A stretch of DNA of 64,000 nt from VRUE01 sp963814915 (GCA_963814915.1 CAWFEI010000008.1:22495-86494), one strand, 5' to 3'; positions 1 through 8,435 are shown, numbered from the stretch's first letter. Notes: generated by a model from the sequence alone, not told the origin. Program-made: numbers and translations.

Positions 1-642
1 GCGCCGCTTGCCGACCTGGTTCGGCTGGCGCGCGAGCACGACTGCCGCCTGATGGTCGACGAGGCGCACGCGACCGGCGCGCTCGGCCCCGGCGGTCGCG
101 GCTCGGTCGCCGCCGCGGGCCTGAGCGACGAGGTCGACCTCGTCGTCGGCACGCTCGGCAAGGCGCTCGGGTCCTACGGCGCCTACGCCTGCGCGAGCGC
201 CGAACTGCGCGACTACCTGCTCAACACGGCGCGCTCCTTCATCTTCTCGACGGCATTGCCGCCGCCGGTGCTGGCCGCGGCGCTCGCCGCCCTGGAGCTG
301 CTCGAGGCCGAGCCGCAGCGCGTCCGCCGCCTCGGCGCCAACGCCGCGGCGTTGCGCGAGGGCCTCGCCGCCGAGGGCCTGACGCCCGGCGGTGGAACGA
401 GCCAGATCGTCCCCCTGGAGGTCGGCGAGGCGGGCCCGACGATGGAGCTCTGCGAGCGCCTGCTCGAGCACGGTGTATTCGCCCAGGGGATCCGCCCCCC
501 CACCGTCCCGCCCGGCTCGTCCCGGCTGCGCTTCAGCGTGATGGCGACCCACGAGGAGGCCGACCTGCGCGAGGCGGCGCGCCTCACCGGCGAGGCCGCG
601 CGCAAGGTGAACCGGACTCCCGCTGTTCCCCTCGCCGCTTGA
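1..642 (+). CDS. bioF: 8-amino-7-oxononanoate synthase, C-terminal part
   Basis: This is the C-terminal 213 residues of a PLP enzyme of the alpha-oxoamine synthase family; the reading frame is open from base 1, so the gene starts before the window. The family condenses pimeloyl-ACP (or -CoA) with L-alanine to make KAPA in biotin synthesis. VDEAHATGALGPGGRG is the conserved Asp/His PLP-contact motif, and GTLGKALGSYGAY holds the Schiff-base lysine. The gene ends in a TTGA overlap with the bioD start, so the two are probably translationally coupled. The bioD neighbour favours BioF over the related glycine C-acetyltransferase. Confidence 0.93.
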   Translation, partial: APLADLVRLAREHDCRLMVDEAHATGALGPGGRGSVAAAGLSDEVDLVVGTLGKALGSYGAYACASAELRDYLLNTARSFIFSTALPPPVLAAALAALELLEAEPQRVRRLGANAAALREGLAAEGLTPGGGTSQIVPLEVGEAGPTMELCERLLEHGVFAQGIRPPTVPPGSSRLRFSVMATHEEADLREAARLTGEAARKVNRTPAVPLAA

Positions 643-1325
643 ACAGACTGTTCGTCACCGGGACGGGGACCGAGGTCGGCAAGACGGTCGTCGCCGCCGT
701 CATCGCCCACACGTTGGCAAGCACAGGCAAACGCGTCACGGTCTTCAAGCCCGCGGTCACCGGCCTCGACGACCACTCCGCCGACAGGCCGGATCATCTG
801 ATGCTGCGCGATGCCTCCGGGTCGGAGCAGAGCGACGAGCAGATCGCGCCGTATCGGTACGGGCCGCCGATGTCGCCCCACCTCGCCGCCGCGCTGGCGG
901 GCGAGGAGATCTCGCCCGCCCGTCTGCTGGAGGGCGCGCGGGCCGTGGCGAGCCGCGGTGAGGCGTTCGTCTGCGAGGGCGTCGGCGGCCTACTCGTGCC
1001 GCTCGCGCCCGGCTATCTGGTGCGCGACTTCGCCGCCGGCCTCGGGCTGCCGCTGGTCATCGCCGCCTCTCCCGGCCTCGGCACGATCAACCACACGCTG
1101 CTGACGATCGAGGCGGCGCGCTCGGCCGGGCTGGAGGTGGCGATGGTCGTGCTCACACCGTGGCCGGGTGAGCCGTCGGCGATCGAGGAATCGAACCGCG
1201 AGACGATCGCCGCGCTGGGCGAGGTCGAGGTCGAGCTGCTGCCGCCCCTCGACCTCGCCGAGCCTACGGACTGGCCGGCGCTAGCTCCGCCTCCTCGGCG
1301 GCCACCTCCGACCCACCGGGATTGA
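639..1325 (+). CDS. bioD: ATP-dependent dethiobiotin synthetase
   Basis: The 228-residue protein closes the ureido ring of dethiobiotin from DAPA, CO2 and ATP. The N-terminal P-loop FVTGTGTEVGKTVVAA is the BioD Walker A. FVCEGVGGLLVPL carries the conserved family motif near residues 108-120. It starts at TTG 639, sharing four bases with the bioF stop, and its length is normal for the family. Its 3' end overlaps the convergent efflux gene by 62 bases, so the last residues (Pro/Arg-rich) are encoded antisense to that gene. bioB is not in the window. Confidence 0.95.
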   Translation: MNRLFVTGTGTEVGKTVVAAVIAHTLASTGKRVTVFKPAVTGLDDHSADRPDHLMLRDASGSEQSDEQIAPYRYGPPMSPHLAAALAGEEISPARLLEGARAVASRGEAFVCEGVGGLLVPLAPGYLVRDFAAGLGLPLVIAASPGLGTINHTLLTIEAARSAGLEVAMVVLTPWPGEPSAIEESNRETIAALGEVEVELLPPLDLAEPTDWPALAPPPRRPPPTHRD

Positions 1326-2760
1326 CGGCGGCCTCGGCCGCCTCGAAGCTTGCCGCTTTTGGCTTGCCGCGGATCGTCGCGGCGGCGATGACGGCGCCGA
1401 TCAGCGTGACCGCCGCGGAGACGAGCATCGCGTTGCTGAGCCCGTCGACGAAATGCTGCGGCCCGGCTGCCTCGAAGCTGGTGCCGGCGGAGGCCTGGAA
1501 GATCGCGCCGCTGACTGCGACGCCGAGGCTGCCGCCGACCATGCGGAACATCGAGAGCACGCCGGAGGCAATGCCCGCTTTCTCGACCGCGACGGCGTTC
1601 ATCGCGGCGCTGGTCATCGGCGACATCGTCAGCGCGATGCCGATGCCGAGCAGCATGAAACCGGGCAGCAGGTCGAGGTAGGTCGAGTCGACCGCGATCC
1701 GGGTGAACGTGTAGAGCGAGGCGGTCAGCAGCAGCAGCCCGGCGACGATCAGCCAGCGCGGGCCGAAGCGGTCGGCGAGCCTGCCGGCCACCGGCGCGAC
1801 GCCGACGATCATCAGGGTCGAAGGCAGGAAGCGCACGCCGGCCTCCAGTGGCGAGTAGCGGAGGATGTCCTGCATGTAGAGGGCGAGGAAGAAGAAGACG
1901 CCCATCATCGCGAAGGTAATGATCAGGGCGACCACCACCGCGCCGAGGAAGTTGCGCTCGGTGAAGAAGCGGAATTCGACCATCGGCGCCCTGACCCGCA
2001 GCTCGATCGCGACGAAGGCGAGGGAGGCCAGCACGGCGCCGGCCAGCAGGCCGATGACCTGCGGCGACCCCCAGCCCCAGTCGTTGCCCTCGACGAGGGC
2101 CAGCACCAGCGCGGTCAGGGCGCCCGTCAGGGCGATCACGCCGACGTAGTCGACCTCGCGGCCGACGGTCGTGTCGCGCGACTCGCGCACGGCGAAGATC
2201 GTCGCCATCACGGCGCCGATGGCGACCGGGATGTTGAGGTAGAAGATCGCCCGCCAGCTGACGTGCTCGGTGAGGAAGCCGCCCAGCACGGGGCCGACGG
2301 CCAGGGCCAGGGCCGATACGCCGGCCCAGGTGCCCATCGCCTTGCCGCGCTCGTGCGCGGGGAAAGCGTCGGTGATGATCGAAAGTGTGCCCGGCATCAT
2401 CAGCGCCGCGCCGATGCCCTGCACGACACGGCTGGCGACCAGGTCGGTGCTGCTCTGCGCCAGGCCGGCGGTGGCCGAGGAGGCGGCGAAGATGACGACG
2501 CCGAAGAGGAAGATGCGGCGGCGGCCGAAGATGTCCCCGAGCCGCCCGCCGGTGGCGAGTAGGACGGCGAAGGAGAGCGTGTAGCCGTTGATCGTCCACT
2601 CCAGGCCGGAAATCGAGGCGCCCAGATCGCGCTGGATCGAGGGCAGGGCGACATTCACGACCGTGTTGTCGAGCATGATCATGAACAGGGCGAAGCACAT
2701 CGCGCCGAGCGTCCACCACTTGCGGTTTTCGTCGGTGATCAGGTGGCTGTAGCGGGTCAA
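1264..2760 (-). CDS. MFS multidrug efflux transporter, DHA2 (EmrB/QacA) type
   Basis: The 498-residue protein is strongly hydrophobic and fits the 14-helix DHA2 drug:proton antiporters. The first helix region holds MIMLDNTVVNVALPSI, typical of EmrB/QacA proteins, and GGRLGDIFGRRRIFLFG is MFS motif A. The TTG start shares a TTGA overlap with the stop of the upstream MarR gene, so regulator and pump form one operon. The likely role is export of a toxic organic compound that is also sensed by the MarR protein. The substrate cannot be told from sequence. The C-terminal tail (about 40 residues) is low-complexity Ala/Glu. Confidence 0.92.
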   Translation of the reverse strand: MTRYSHLITDENRKWWTLGAMCFALFMIMLDNTVVNVALPSIQRDLGASISGLEWTINGYTLSFAVLLATGGRLGDIFGRRRIFLFGVVIFAASSATAGLAQSSTDLVASRVVQGIGAALMMPGTLSIITDAFPAHERGKAMGTWAGVSALALAVGPVLGGFLTEHVSWRAIFYLNIPVAIGAVMATIFAVRESRDTTVGREVDYVGVIALTGALTALVLALVEGNDWGWGSPQVIGLLAGAVLASLAFVAIELRVRAPMVEFRFFTERNFLGAVVVALIITFAMMGVFFFLALYMQDILRYSPLEAGVRFLPSTLMIVGVAPVAGRLADRFGPRWLIVAGLLLLTASLYTFTRIAVDSTYLDLLPGFMLLGIGIALTMSPMTSAAMNAVAVEKAGIASGVLSMFRMVGGSLGVAVSGAIFQASAGTSFEAAGPQHFVDGLSNAMLVSAAVTLIGAVIAAATIRGKPKAASFEAAEAAVNPGGSEVAAEEAELAPASP

Positions 2761-3284
2761 GCTTTGACTCCCTTCAGGTGCTTGTAGGTGTCGGCGATGT
2801 CCTCCCTGTCCATCAACGACTCGATCGCTGCGTCGAGCTTGCGCCGCTGCGCCGGGCTGAGCCCCTCGGCGAAGGCCTCCAGCCCCGCCTGGCGGACGAC
2901 CAGCAGAGTGTCGACCAGCTTCTTGCCCTTGCCGGTGATCGCGACCCGGCGCACGCGCCGGTCGTCGGGGTCCTCGACCCGGGTAGCGAGGTCTTCGCCG
3001 ACGAGGGCGTCGACCGCCCTGCTCATCGACGGGACCGAGACGCCGAACGTCTCGGCCAGCTCGCCCACCTGGCGCGGCTCGTCGGCCTCGCCGATTCCGC
3101 CCAGCTCGAGCAGCGCCTTGCTCTGCGTCATCGAGAGGCCCGACTCCTCGATCACACGCAGCTGGTTGCCGCGGTCATAGAGGAAGACGTGGCGCATCAG
3201 GGCGCTCAGCCGCGCGGCGGTGTCCCGAGCCTCGGCGCTGGTCGCGGACTTGTCGGCAATCGCCGCGATCTCGCTCGCTTGCAT
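2757..3284 (-). CDS. MarR-family transcriptional regulator
   Basis: A MarR-type winged-helix protein of 175 residues from ATG 3284. An upstream start at 3326 is possible but would run through the operator-like palindrome. The wHTH sits around residues 55-120 (LAETFGVSVPSMSRAVDALVGEDLATRVEDPDDRRVRRVAIT), with the typical DDRR beta-wing. It is co-transcribed with the DHA2 efflux gene, the usual layout for a ligand-released repressor of a drug pump. A perfect 9-bp inverted repeat lies 22 bases upstream of the chosen start and is the likely autoregulatory operator. Confidence 0.9.
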   Translation of the reverse strand: MQASEIAAIADKSATSAEARDTAARLSALMRHVFLYDRGNQLRVIEESGLSMTQSKALLELGGIGEADEPRQVGELAETFGVSVPSMSRAVDALVGEDLATRVEDPDDRRVRRVAITGKGKKLVDTLLVVRQAGLEAFAEGLSPAQRRKLDAAIESLMDREDIADTYKHLKGVKA

Positions 3285-3305
3285 GCGAATAATCGTTGCA
3301 GTCTC

Positions 3306-3333
3306 ACAACTATTTCTCAAGCACAATAGTTGT
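3306..3333. promoter_or_regulatory. Candidate MarR operator (9-bp inverted repeat)
   Basis: ACAACTATT (3306-3314) and AATAGTTGT (3325-3333) are exact reverse complements separated by 10 bases. The A+T-rich palindrome stands out in this genome and lies between the divergent marR and bioA starts. MarR proteins bind palindromes of this size, so autoregulation is inferred. It could also affect bioA. Confidence 0.6.
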
Positions 3334-3336
3334 TCG

Positions 3337-3352
3337 TGTGATGCACATCACG
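3337..3352 (+). promoter_or_regulatory. CRP/FNR-like site upstream of bioA
   Basis: TGTGATGCACATCACG fits the CRP-family half-site layout TGTGA-N6-TCACR, with a perfect GTGATG/CATCAC inverted repeat. It lies about 72 bases before the bioA ATG and directly beside the MarR-type palindrome. A regulator of the GlxR/CRP type is a possibility only. Confidence 0.35.
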
Positions 3353-3423
3353 CTTATGCCGCAATCTGCGCGCGCCCGCCCGTCGGGTTCCGGCCGAAGG
3401 GCGGCGTAGATTCGTCTGCGGCG

Positions 3424-4746
3424 ATGTCGGTGGACCACGCTCAGCTCGATCGCGACCATTTGTGGCACCCGTTCACCCAGCAGCAAGGCTGGGTCGAGGA
3501 AGCGCCCCTGATGATCGAGCGGGCGGAGGGGGCGCAGCTGATCGACAGCGATGGCCGCCGCTACATCGACGGGGTCTCCTCGCTGTGGTGCAACGTCCAT
3601 GGACATCGCCACCCAGGCATCGACGCGGCCGTGCGGGAGCAGCTCGACAAGGTCGCGCACTCGACGATGCTCGGCCTCTCCCACCCCGGCGCCACCGAGC
3701 TGGCGGGGAAGCTCGTCGAGATCGCGCCGCCGGGCCTGACCCGCGTCTTCTACTCCGAAGCGGGTGCGACGGCGACCGAGATCGCGCTGAAGATGGCCTT
3801 CCAGTTCCAGCAGCAGCGCGGCGGCCAGCACGCGCGGCGAACCTCGTTCGTGCACATGCGCGACGCCTACCACGGCGACACGATCGGCTCGGTCTCGGTC
3901 GGCGGCATCGACGTCTTCCACTCGACCTACCGCCCGCTGCTGTTCGAGGCCCACGCAGCCGAGCCCGGTGACGCCGCCGACCTCGAGCGTGTCCTCTCCT
4001 GCCACGAGGAACAGATCGCGGCGCTGATCATCGAGCCGCTGGTCCAGGGCGCCGCCGGGATGCTGGTCCACCCGCCGGGCTACCTGCGCGCCGCGCGCGA
4101 GCTCTGCGACCGCTTCGGCGTGCTGATGATCTGCGACGAGGTCGCGACCGGCTTCGGCCGCACCGGGACGATGTTCGCCTGCGAGCAGGAGGACGTCGCA
4201 CCCGACCTGCTCTGCCTCGCCAAGGGCCTGACCGGCGGCTACCTGCCGCTCGCCGCGACGCTGGCGACCGAGCGGATCTACGACGGCTTCCTCGGCGCCC
4301 CGGCCGAGCAGCGCACCTTCTTCCACGGTCACACCTACACCGGCAACCCGCTCGCCTGCGCAGCGGCGCTCGCCAGCATCGAAGCCTTCGAGCGGGAGCG
4401 CACGCTGGAGCGCCTGCAGCCGAAGATCGCGCTGCTCGGCGAGCGGCTCGAGGCCGTCGCGGCGATGCCGCAGGTGGCGGAGGTTCGCCGCCGCGGCGCC
4501 ATGGTCGGCATCGACCTCGGCGCGCACGACCCGGCGCTGCGGCTCGGCCACCGGGTGACGCTGGAGGCGCGCAAACGAGGCGCGATCGTGCGCCCGCTCG
4601 GCGACGTCGTCGTGCTGATGCCGCCGCTCTCGATCTCCGCGGCGGAGCTGACCCGCCTGGTCGAGATCACGGCCGAGTCGATCGAGGCGGCGTGCGCGTC
4701 GGCTCACCTGCCGCGGAATGCGGCCGGGCTGGCGCAAGCCGCCTGA
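3424..4746 (+). CDS. bioA: Adenosylmethionine-8-amino-7-oxononanoate aminotransferase
   Basis: Class III PLP aminotransferase (440 residues) that converts KAPA to DAPA with S-adenosylmethionine as amino donor. The start at ATG 3424 gives SVDHAQLDRDHLWHPFTQQ, the standard BioA N-terminus (HLWHPFTQ). An Asp-containing ICDEVATGFGRTG motif and the PLP lysine in CLAKGLTGGYLPLA are clear, as is HGHTYTGNPLACAAA. The frame is open upstream but crosses marR. It completes the bioF-bioD-bioA set but is separated from bioFD by the efflux operon, and has its own promoter region holding two palindromes. Confidence 0.95.
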   Translation: MSVDHAQLDRDHLWHPFTQQQGWVEEAPLMIERAEGAQLIDSDGRRYIDGVSSLWCNVHGHRHPGIDAAVREQLDKVAHSTMLGLSHPGATELAGKLVEIAPPGLTRVFYSEAGATATEIALKMAFQFQQQRGGQHARRTSFVHMRDAYHGDTIGSVSVGGIDVFHSTYRPLLFEAHAAEPGDAADLERVLSCHEEQIAALIIEPLVQGAAGMLVHPPGYLRAARELCDRFGVLMICDEVATGFGRTGTMFACEQEDVAPDLLCLAKGLTGGYLPLAATLATERIYDGFLGAPAEQRTFFHGHTYTGNPLACAAALASIEAFERERTLERLQPKIALLGERLEAVAAMPQVAEVRRRGAMVGIDLGAHDPALRLGHRVTLEARKRGAIVRPLGDVVVLMPPLSISAAELTRLVEITAESIEAACASAHLPRNAAGLAQAA

Positions 4747-4773
4747 AGGAGTCGACGCTTCAGACTTCCCGTT

Positions 4774-5349
4774 GTGACGGAACCCAGGCCCGCTCGTAGT
4801 ACGGATGTGAGCGAAGCCATCGTCGCGCCCACCGAGCAGCCGACCCGCGCGCGGGAGACCGGCCTCGTCTTCGAGCAGCTCTACAGGGAGTGCCGAGACG
4901 ACGTCTACGCCTATGTCGCGGGCTTGCTGCGCGACCGGGTCGCCGCCGAGGAAGTCACGTCCGCCGCCTTCGAGCGCGCCTACCGGAAGCGCTCGCGCTT
5001 TGACTCGCGCCGAGGCAGCGCCCGCGCCTGGCTGTTCGGCATCGCCCGCAATGCAGCCCTCGACGAGCTGCGCCACCGCGGCCGGCAGGCGCGACTGGAC
5101 AGCGAGCCGGAGGACCCCGGCGGGCAAGCAGCCGTCCACCAAGTCGAACGAAGCGAGCTCCGCCTCGTGCTCGCGGCCGCGCTCGACGGGCTGGAGCCAC
5201 GCGAGCGGGAGCTGGTCGCGCTGAAGTACTTCGCCGGGCTGTCCAACGGCGAGATCGGCCGGGTGCTCGACACGAGCGAGTCGAACGTAGGCACCCGGCT
5301 GCACCGGATCGTCAGCAAGCTGAGGGAGGCGCTCGATGAAGACGCGTAG
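4774..5349 (+). CDS. ECF RNA polymerase sigma factor (sigma-70 family)
   Basis: A 191-residue group IV sigma factor with only regions 2 and 4. Region 2 (about residues 28-95) includes FEQLYRECRDDVYAYVAGLL and the -10 recognition segment ARAWLFGIARNAALDELRHR. Region 4 (about 130-185) has LEPRERELVALKYFAGLSNGEI and the SNVGTRLHRIVSKLREAL helix. The start is GTG 4774. The last 14 bases overlap the next gene, a membrane protein that may act as its anti-sigma factor. No promoter consensus can be assigned by eye. Confidence 0.93.
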   Translation: MTEPRPARSTDVSEAIVAPTEQPTRARETGLVFEQLYRECRDDVYAYVAGLLRDRVAAEEVTSAAFERAYRKRSRFDSRRGSARAWLFGIARNAALDELRHRGRQARLDSEPEDPGGQAAVHQVERSELRLVLAAALDGLEPRERELVALKYFAGLSNGEIGRVLDTSESNVGTRLHRIVSKLREALDEDA

Positions 5350-6490
5350 AGACGACTTTGACCTCGCCGCAGAGCTGCGGGCCCTGCGGCCGGCGCCGCA
5401 CGCCGATTTTGCCGACAAGCTGGATGAGCGCGTCGCCGAGGATTTCCCTCCAGACCCAGCACGTCAAAGCTCGACGTTCGGGCGGCTGGTCGATCGCCTT
5501 CGGGCGGCTTCGCCAATGCAGGCGCTCACCCCGGTCGCTGCCACCGCAGTGCTGGCAATCGTCGTCGCCACCGCGGTAATCGCCAGCGAGAGGCCCAGCG
5601 GAAATGGACAGCAGCTGGGCCGATCCGCAACGACGGACCAGGCCGCCCGGCCACTCCAACCGGGACCGGCGCCCGCTCCCGTCGGAGGAAACGGGGCCGC
5701 ATCCCAGAGTGGCTTCCAATATTCGGAGGCGCCGCCGAACGCAGGCGGGCAAGGAGGGTCAAAGGCCGGCGCCGGAGTTCAGTCCAAACCGGGAACCTCG
5801 GGGCTTGGCAGCAGCGACCGCAACGTCGAACGCGATGCCAGGCTTGTCCTCCGAACCGAGCCGGATCGGGTCGCAGCAGCGGCAAAGGGCGTTTTCTCCA
5901 CCGTGCACGAAAACCGCGGCGTGGTCCTCAGCTCCTCGATCGTCGATGAAGGCCCCCGCCCGGCCAGTGCGAGGTTCCAACTGTTGATTCCGGCGGCGCG
6001 TCTGAGCGACGCCCTTGCCTCCCTGTCCCAGATCGCCGAGGTCAGTGCTCGAAGCGAGTCCACGCTCGACATCACCGCGCCGACCGTGAACGTCGGCGAC
6101 CGACTGAAGGACTCGGAGGCGACGATTGAAGGGTTGCTGACCCAGCTGGGCGCTGCCGAAAGCTACGACGACCGGGCCTTGCTCGAACGGCAGCTGCGAC
6201 AGGAGCAAGAGCACGCGGCCCGGCTGCGGACGCAGCTCGACCGCCTGCGACAACGAGCCCATTTCGCCAGTGTCGCGCTGCGAATCGAGAGCGGACCGGG
6301 CGAAAGCTCGAACTCCGCCGGTTGGGGCATCGACGATGCTCTGCGCGACGCAGGTGCGATCCTCGCCACCGCCGCCGGCGTCACCGTCGTCGGGCTCGCC
6401 GTCCTCGCCCCGCTCGGCCTGATTGCCCTGCTCGCCTGGATCGGCAACCGCGCTTGGGTGCGCCGCCGGCGCGAGCGGGCGCTCGACTAG
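5336..6490 (+). CDS. DUF4349-domain membrane protein, possible anti-sigma factor
   Basis: 384 residues. A cytosolic N-terminus of about 60 residues precedes a membrane segment (about 62-85, ALTPVAATAVLAIVVATAVI). A Pro/Gly-rich linker follows, then a DUF4349-like region (about 160-320) with a long coiled coil (LKDSEATIEGLLTQLGAAES to LRTQLDRLRQRAHF), and a C-terminal hydrophobic segment (VTVVGLAVLAPLGLIALLAW). The ATG lies inside the end of the ECF sigma gene (14-base overlap), the usual arrangement of sigma/anti-sigma pairs. The N-terminal segment has no recognisable zinc anti-sigma HxxxCxxC motif, so the anti-sigma role is inference from context. Confidence 0.7.
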   Translation: MKTRRDDFDLAAELRALRPAPHADFADKLDERVAEDFPPDPARQSSTFGRLVDRLRAASPMQALTPVAATAVLAIVVATAVIASERPSGNGQQLGRSATTDQAARPLQPGPAPAPVGGNGAASQSGFQYSEAPPNAGGQGGSKAGAGVQSKPGTSGLGSSDRNVERDARLVLRTEPDRVAAAAKGVFSTVHENRGVVLSSSIVDEGPRPASARFQLLIPAARLSDALASLSQIAEVSARSESTLDITAPTVNVGDRLKDSEATIEGLLTQLGAAESYDDRALLERQLRQEQEHAARLRTQLDRLRQRAHFASVALRIESGPGESSNSAGWGIDDALRDAGAILATAAGVTVVGLAVLAPLGLIALLAWIGNRAWVRRRRERALD

Positions 6491-6532
6491 GACTTTTCGG
6501 GCGCCATCCGGTCCGAGCCCCGCGGCGGGAGC

Positions 6533-6538
6533 TAGGGT
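6533..6538 (+). promoter_or_regulatory. Candidate -10 element, NUDIX gene (leaderless)
   Basis: TAGGGT ends six bases before the ATG at 6545, too close for a leader with a ribosome binding site. This suggests a leaderless transcript, one of a recurring series in this window. Confidence 0.45.
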
Positions 6539-6544
6539 GGGTCG

Positions 6545-7189
6545 ATGGGCGAGGAGAGACAGCGGGGGCCCGCCGAGGCTCCCAATCTCGGTCAGCCGTC
6601 CACGCCGCGGCCTTCGGCCTCGGTCGTGCTGCTGCGACGCGGTGGCAAGCACGGGGATCGGGCCCTGGAAATGCTGCTGTTGAAGCGGACCGAAGAGGCG
6701 AAGTTCATGCCTGGCGTATGGGTCTTTCCCGGTGGCGCGGTCGACCCAGACGATGGCGATGGCGAGGCCGGGTACCGGGCCTGCGCGGTTCGCGAGCTGG
6801 AGGAGGAGGCCGGGATCGCGCTGCCCGCCGACGAGGAGCTGGTCCTCTTCTCGCGCTGGATCACACCCGAGGTCGTCTCGCGCCGCTTCGATGCCTGGTT
6901 CTTCCTCGCCCTCGCGCCGGCCCACACCCCTCCCGAGCCCGACGGCATCGAGACGACCGAGGCGCGCTGGTTCGAGCCGCGCGCGGCACTCGCCGCCCAG
7001 GAGGCGGGCCGGCTGGCGCTCTCCTTCCCGACGATCAGCCAACTGCAATCACTGGCGGAACACCCGACTTCGACCGCCGCGATCGAGGCCCACCGTGGGC
7101 GCGCGGTGGAGCCGATCCTGCCCAAGGTGATCGGCTCGCCCGAGGAACACCGGGTCGTCCTCCCCGGCGATCCCGAGTACCCGGCTTAG
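6545..7189 (+). CDS. NUDIX hydrolase
   Basis: A 214-residue NUDIX fold protein. The Nudix box spans about residues 63-91, running from GGAVDPDD to RELEEEAGI, with the REXXEE metal-binding core at 83-88. The family hydrolyses nucleoside diphosphates linked to another moiety. FPGG before the box and ITPEVVSRRFDAWFFLA resemble the CoA-pyrophosphatase/ADP-ribose-type members seen in actinobacteria, but the substrate cannot be fixed. It is preceded by a candidate -10 and no Shine-Dalgarno sequence. Confidence 0.9.
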   Translation: MGEERQRGPAEAPNLGQPSTPRPSASVVLLRRGGKHGDRALEMLLLKRTEEAKFMPGVWVFPGGAVDPDDGDGEAGYRACAVRELEEEAGIALPADEELVLFSRWITPEVVSRRFDAWFFLALAPAHTPPEPDGIETTEARWFEPRAALAAQEAGRLALSFPTISQLQSLAEHPTSTAAIEAHRGRAVEPILPKVIGSPEEHRVVLPGDPEYPA

Positions 7190-7220
7190 GCCGAAGCCCC
7201 CGCCCGCGGCCCGGTCCCCG

Positions 7221-7643
7221 CTACCGCCCGCCGAAGACCGCCTCCCACTCGTAGGCGGCGCCCGCCGAGCGGCCCCATTCCTCTTCCGGCGTGTCCTTGG
7301 CGAGCAGGACGGTGAACCGGTAGGTGCGCGACTCGCCCGCCCCGAAGCTGCCCAGCTCGATCCCATCCGGCGGGACCCCGCCGATCTCGCCGATGAAGAC
7401 GCGGCGCTCGGCACCGCCGCCTTCCTCGCGGATCGCCAAGCCGAGGCGGCCGGCGGCGAATCCGTTCGAGGCGGCGACCTCGAAGAGGCGCAGGGTCGCC
7501 GGCAGCGCGCCGAGGTTGGCGATCGTCACCTCGGCCCGTTGGCCTGTGCCCGGATTCAGCTCCCCGCCGGTGCGAATGGCGAGGCCATTGCGCGAGTTGC
7601 CCCGCACGATGCTGCCGGAGCTGAAAACGTTGGTCGGGTGCAT
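7221..7643 (-). CDS. Small beta-rich protein resembling TasA/camelysin-type domains
   Basis: 140 residues from ATG 7643, chosen because AAGGAG lies seven bases upstream. The pattern SRNGLAIRTGGELNPG, AEVTIANLGALPATLRLFE and LGSFGAGESRTYRFTVLL, ending AAYEWEAVFGG, matches the strand order of TasA/camelysin-like (SipW-dependent) proteins. In those, a Gly-rich turn, a N-x-G turn and a FxPGES-like turn are conserved. There is no signal peptide or sortase motif, which is unusual for that group, so export is unclear. The relation is by motif pattern only. Confidence 0.5.
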   Translation of the reverse strand: MHPTNVFSSGSIVRGNSRNGLAIRTGGELNPGTGQRAEVTIANLGALPATLRLFEVAASNGFAAGRLGLAIREEGGGAERRVFIGEIGGVPPDGIELGSFGAGESRTYRFTVLLAKDTPEEEWGRSAGAAYEWEAVFGGR

Positions 7644-7720
7644 CGGGTTGCTCCTTGTCGGATTCCCTGACACGCACCATCTGGCCTCCCCAGGCGGGCG
7701 ATACCCGATTCACATTGATA

Positions 7721-8389
7721 TCAGTCCGGAAAAGCCTCAAGCCCGGCGTGCCAGGGGCCGGGCGGGTAGGTGTGCAGGCCGCTCTCCTCCAGCTCGCCCT
7801 GGAGGCGCTTGAATAGCTGGCCGGCGTTCTTCAGCGCCGCTTTCAGCTCCTCCTCGCTGCGCTCACGCAGGTGCCAGAGGAACCAGAGCTGGCGATCGTT
7901 GACGCCGAAGTCGATCTCGCCGGTCATCGTCGTCGTCCAGGTGAGGAATCCCGGGCTGAACAGCTCGCGCAGCTTGACCGGGTCGTACTCGCTGGGCACC
8001 GTCGCCTGGAAGCGCTTGTTGAACTCGATCGACTCGAACTCGACTTTGCGGCCGAAGCGCTTGGTGAGGACCTCGTGCCCCTCGATCGACTCGACGTTGA
8101 AGGCCGGGATCACACTGGCGAGGTCGGGCATGTGCGCCTTGGCCAGCAGCGCAGCCGGCAGCAGCGCCTTGTTGAATAGGCCGCCGGTCTCCTTTTCGTC
8201 GGCGTCACAGCAGGCGCCCCAGAAGCCCTCGGCGAGCTGGCCGGTCAGCCGGTTGACCCCGCCGACGCAGAGCGCGACCGGCGCTTCCTTGGGGTTGATC
8301 CCGCCGACGGGCTCGTACCTCAAGTCATGCCGTTCGGCGTAGCGCCGCACGATCTCGGCCCACTCCCCGGCTTCCTGCTTCGCGCCCAC
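7721..8389 (-). CDS. Conserved hypothetical protein beside lemA (DUF3137-like)
   Basis: 222 residues, soluble, no signal peptide or membrane segment. The middle reads VEFESIEFNKRFQATVPSEY followed by a region like LRELFSPGFLTWTT. This resembles the FNRRF...D.R...LL.P..M.W core found in DUF3137-type proteins that often accompany LemA genes. The gene is divergent from lemA, 46 bases apart, which supports a functional link. No catalytic motif is visible. Confidence 0.6.
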   Translation of the reverse strand: MGAKQEAGEWAEIVRRYAERHDLRYEPVGGINPKEAPVALCVGGVNRLTGQLAEGFWGACCDADEKETGGLFNKALLPAALLAKAHMPDLASVIPAFNVESIEGHEVLTKRFGRKVEFESIEFNKRFQATVPSEYDPVKLRELFSPGFLTWTTTMTGEIDFGVNDRQLWFLWHLRERSEEELKAALKNAGQLFKRLQGELEESGLHTYPPGPWHAGLEAFPD

Positions 8390-8422
8390 GACCCGATCCT
8401 AAGACGTGCCCCTGGCAGGGGG

Positions 8423-8428
8423 TAGGAT
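8423..8428 (+). promoter_or_regulatory. Candidate -10 element, lemA (leaderless)
   Basis: TAGGAT ends seven bases before ATG 8436. It supports that start over the in-frame ATG 8427, which would overlap the hexamer. Confidence 0.45.
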
Positions 8429-8435
8429 GGCGAGC

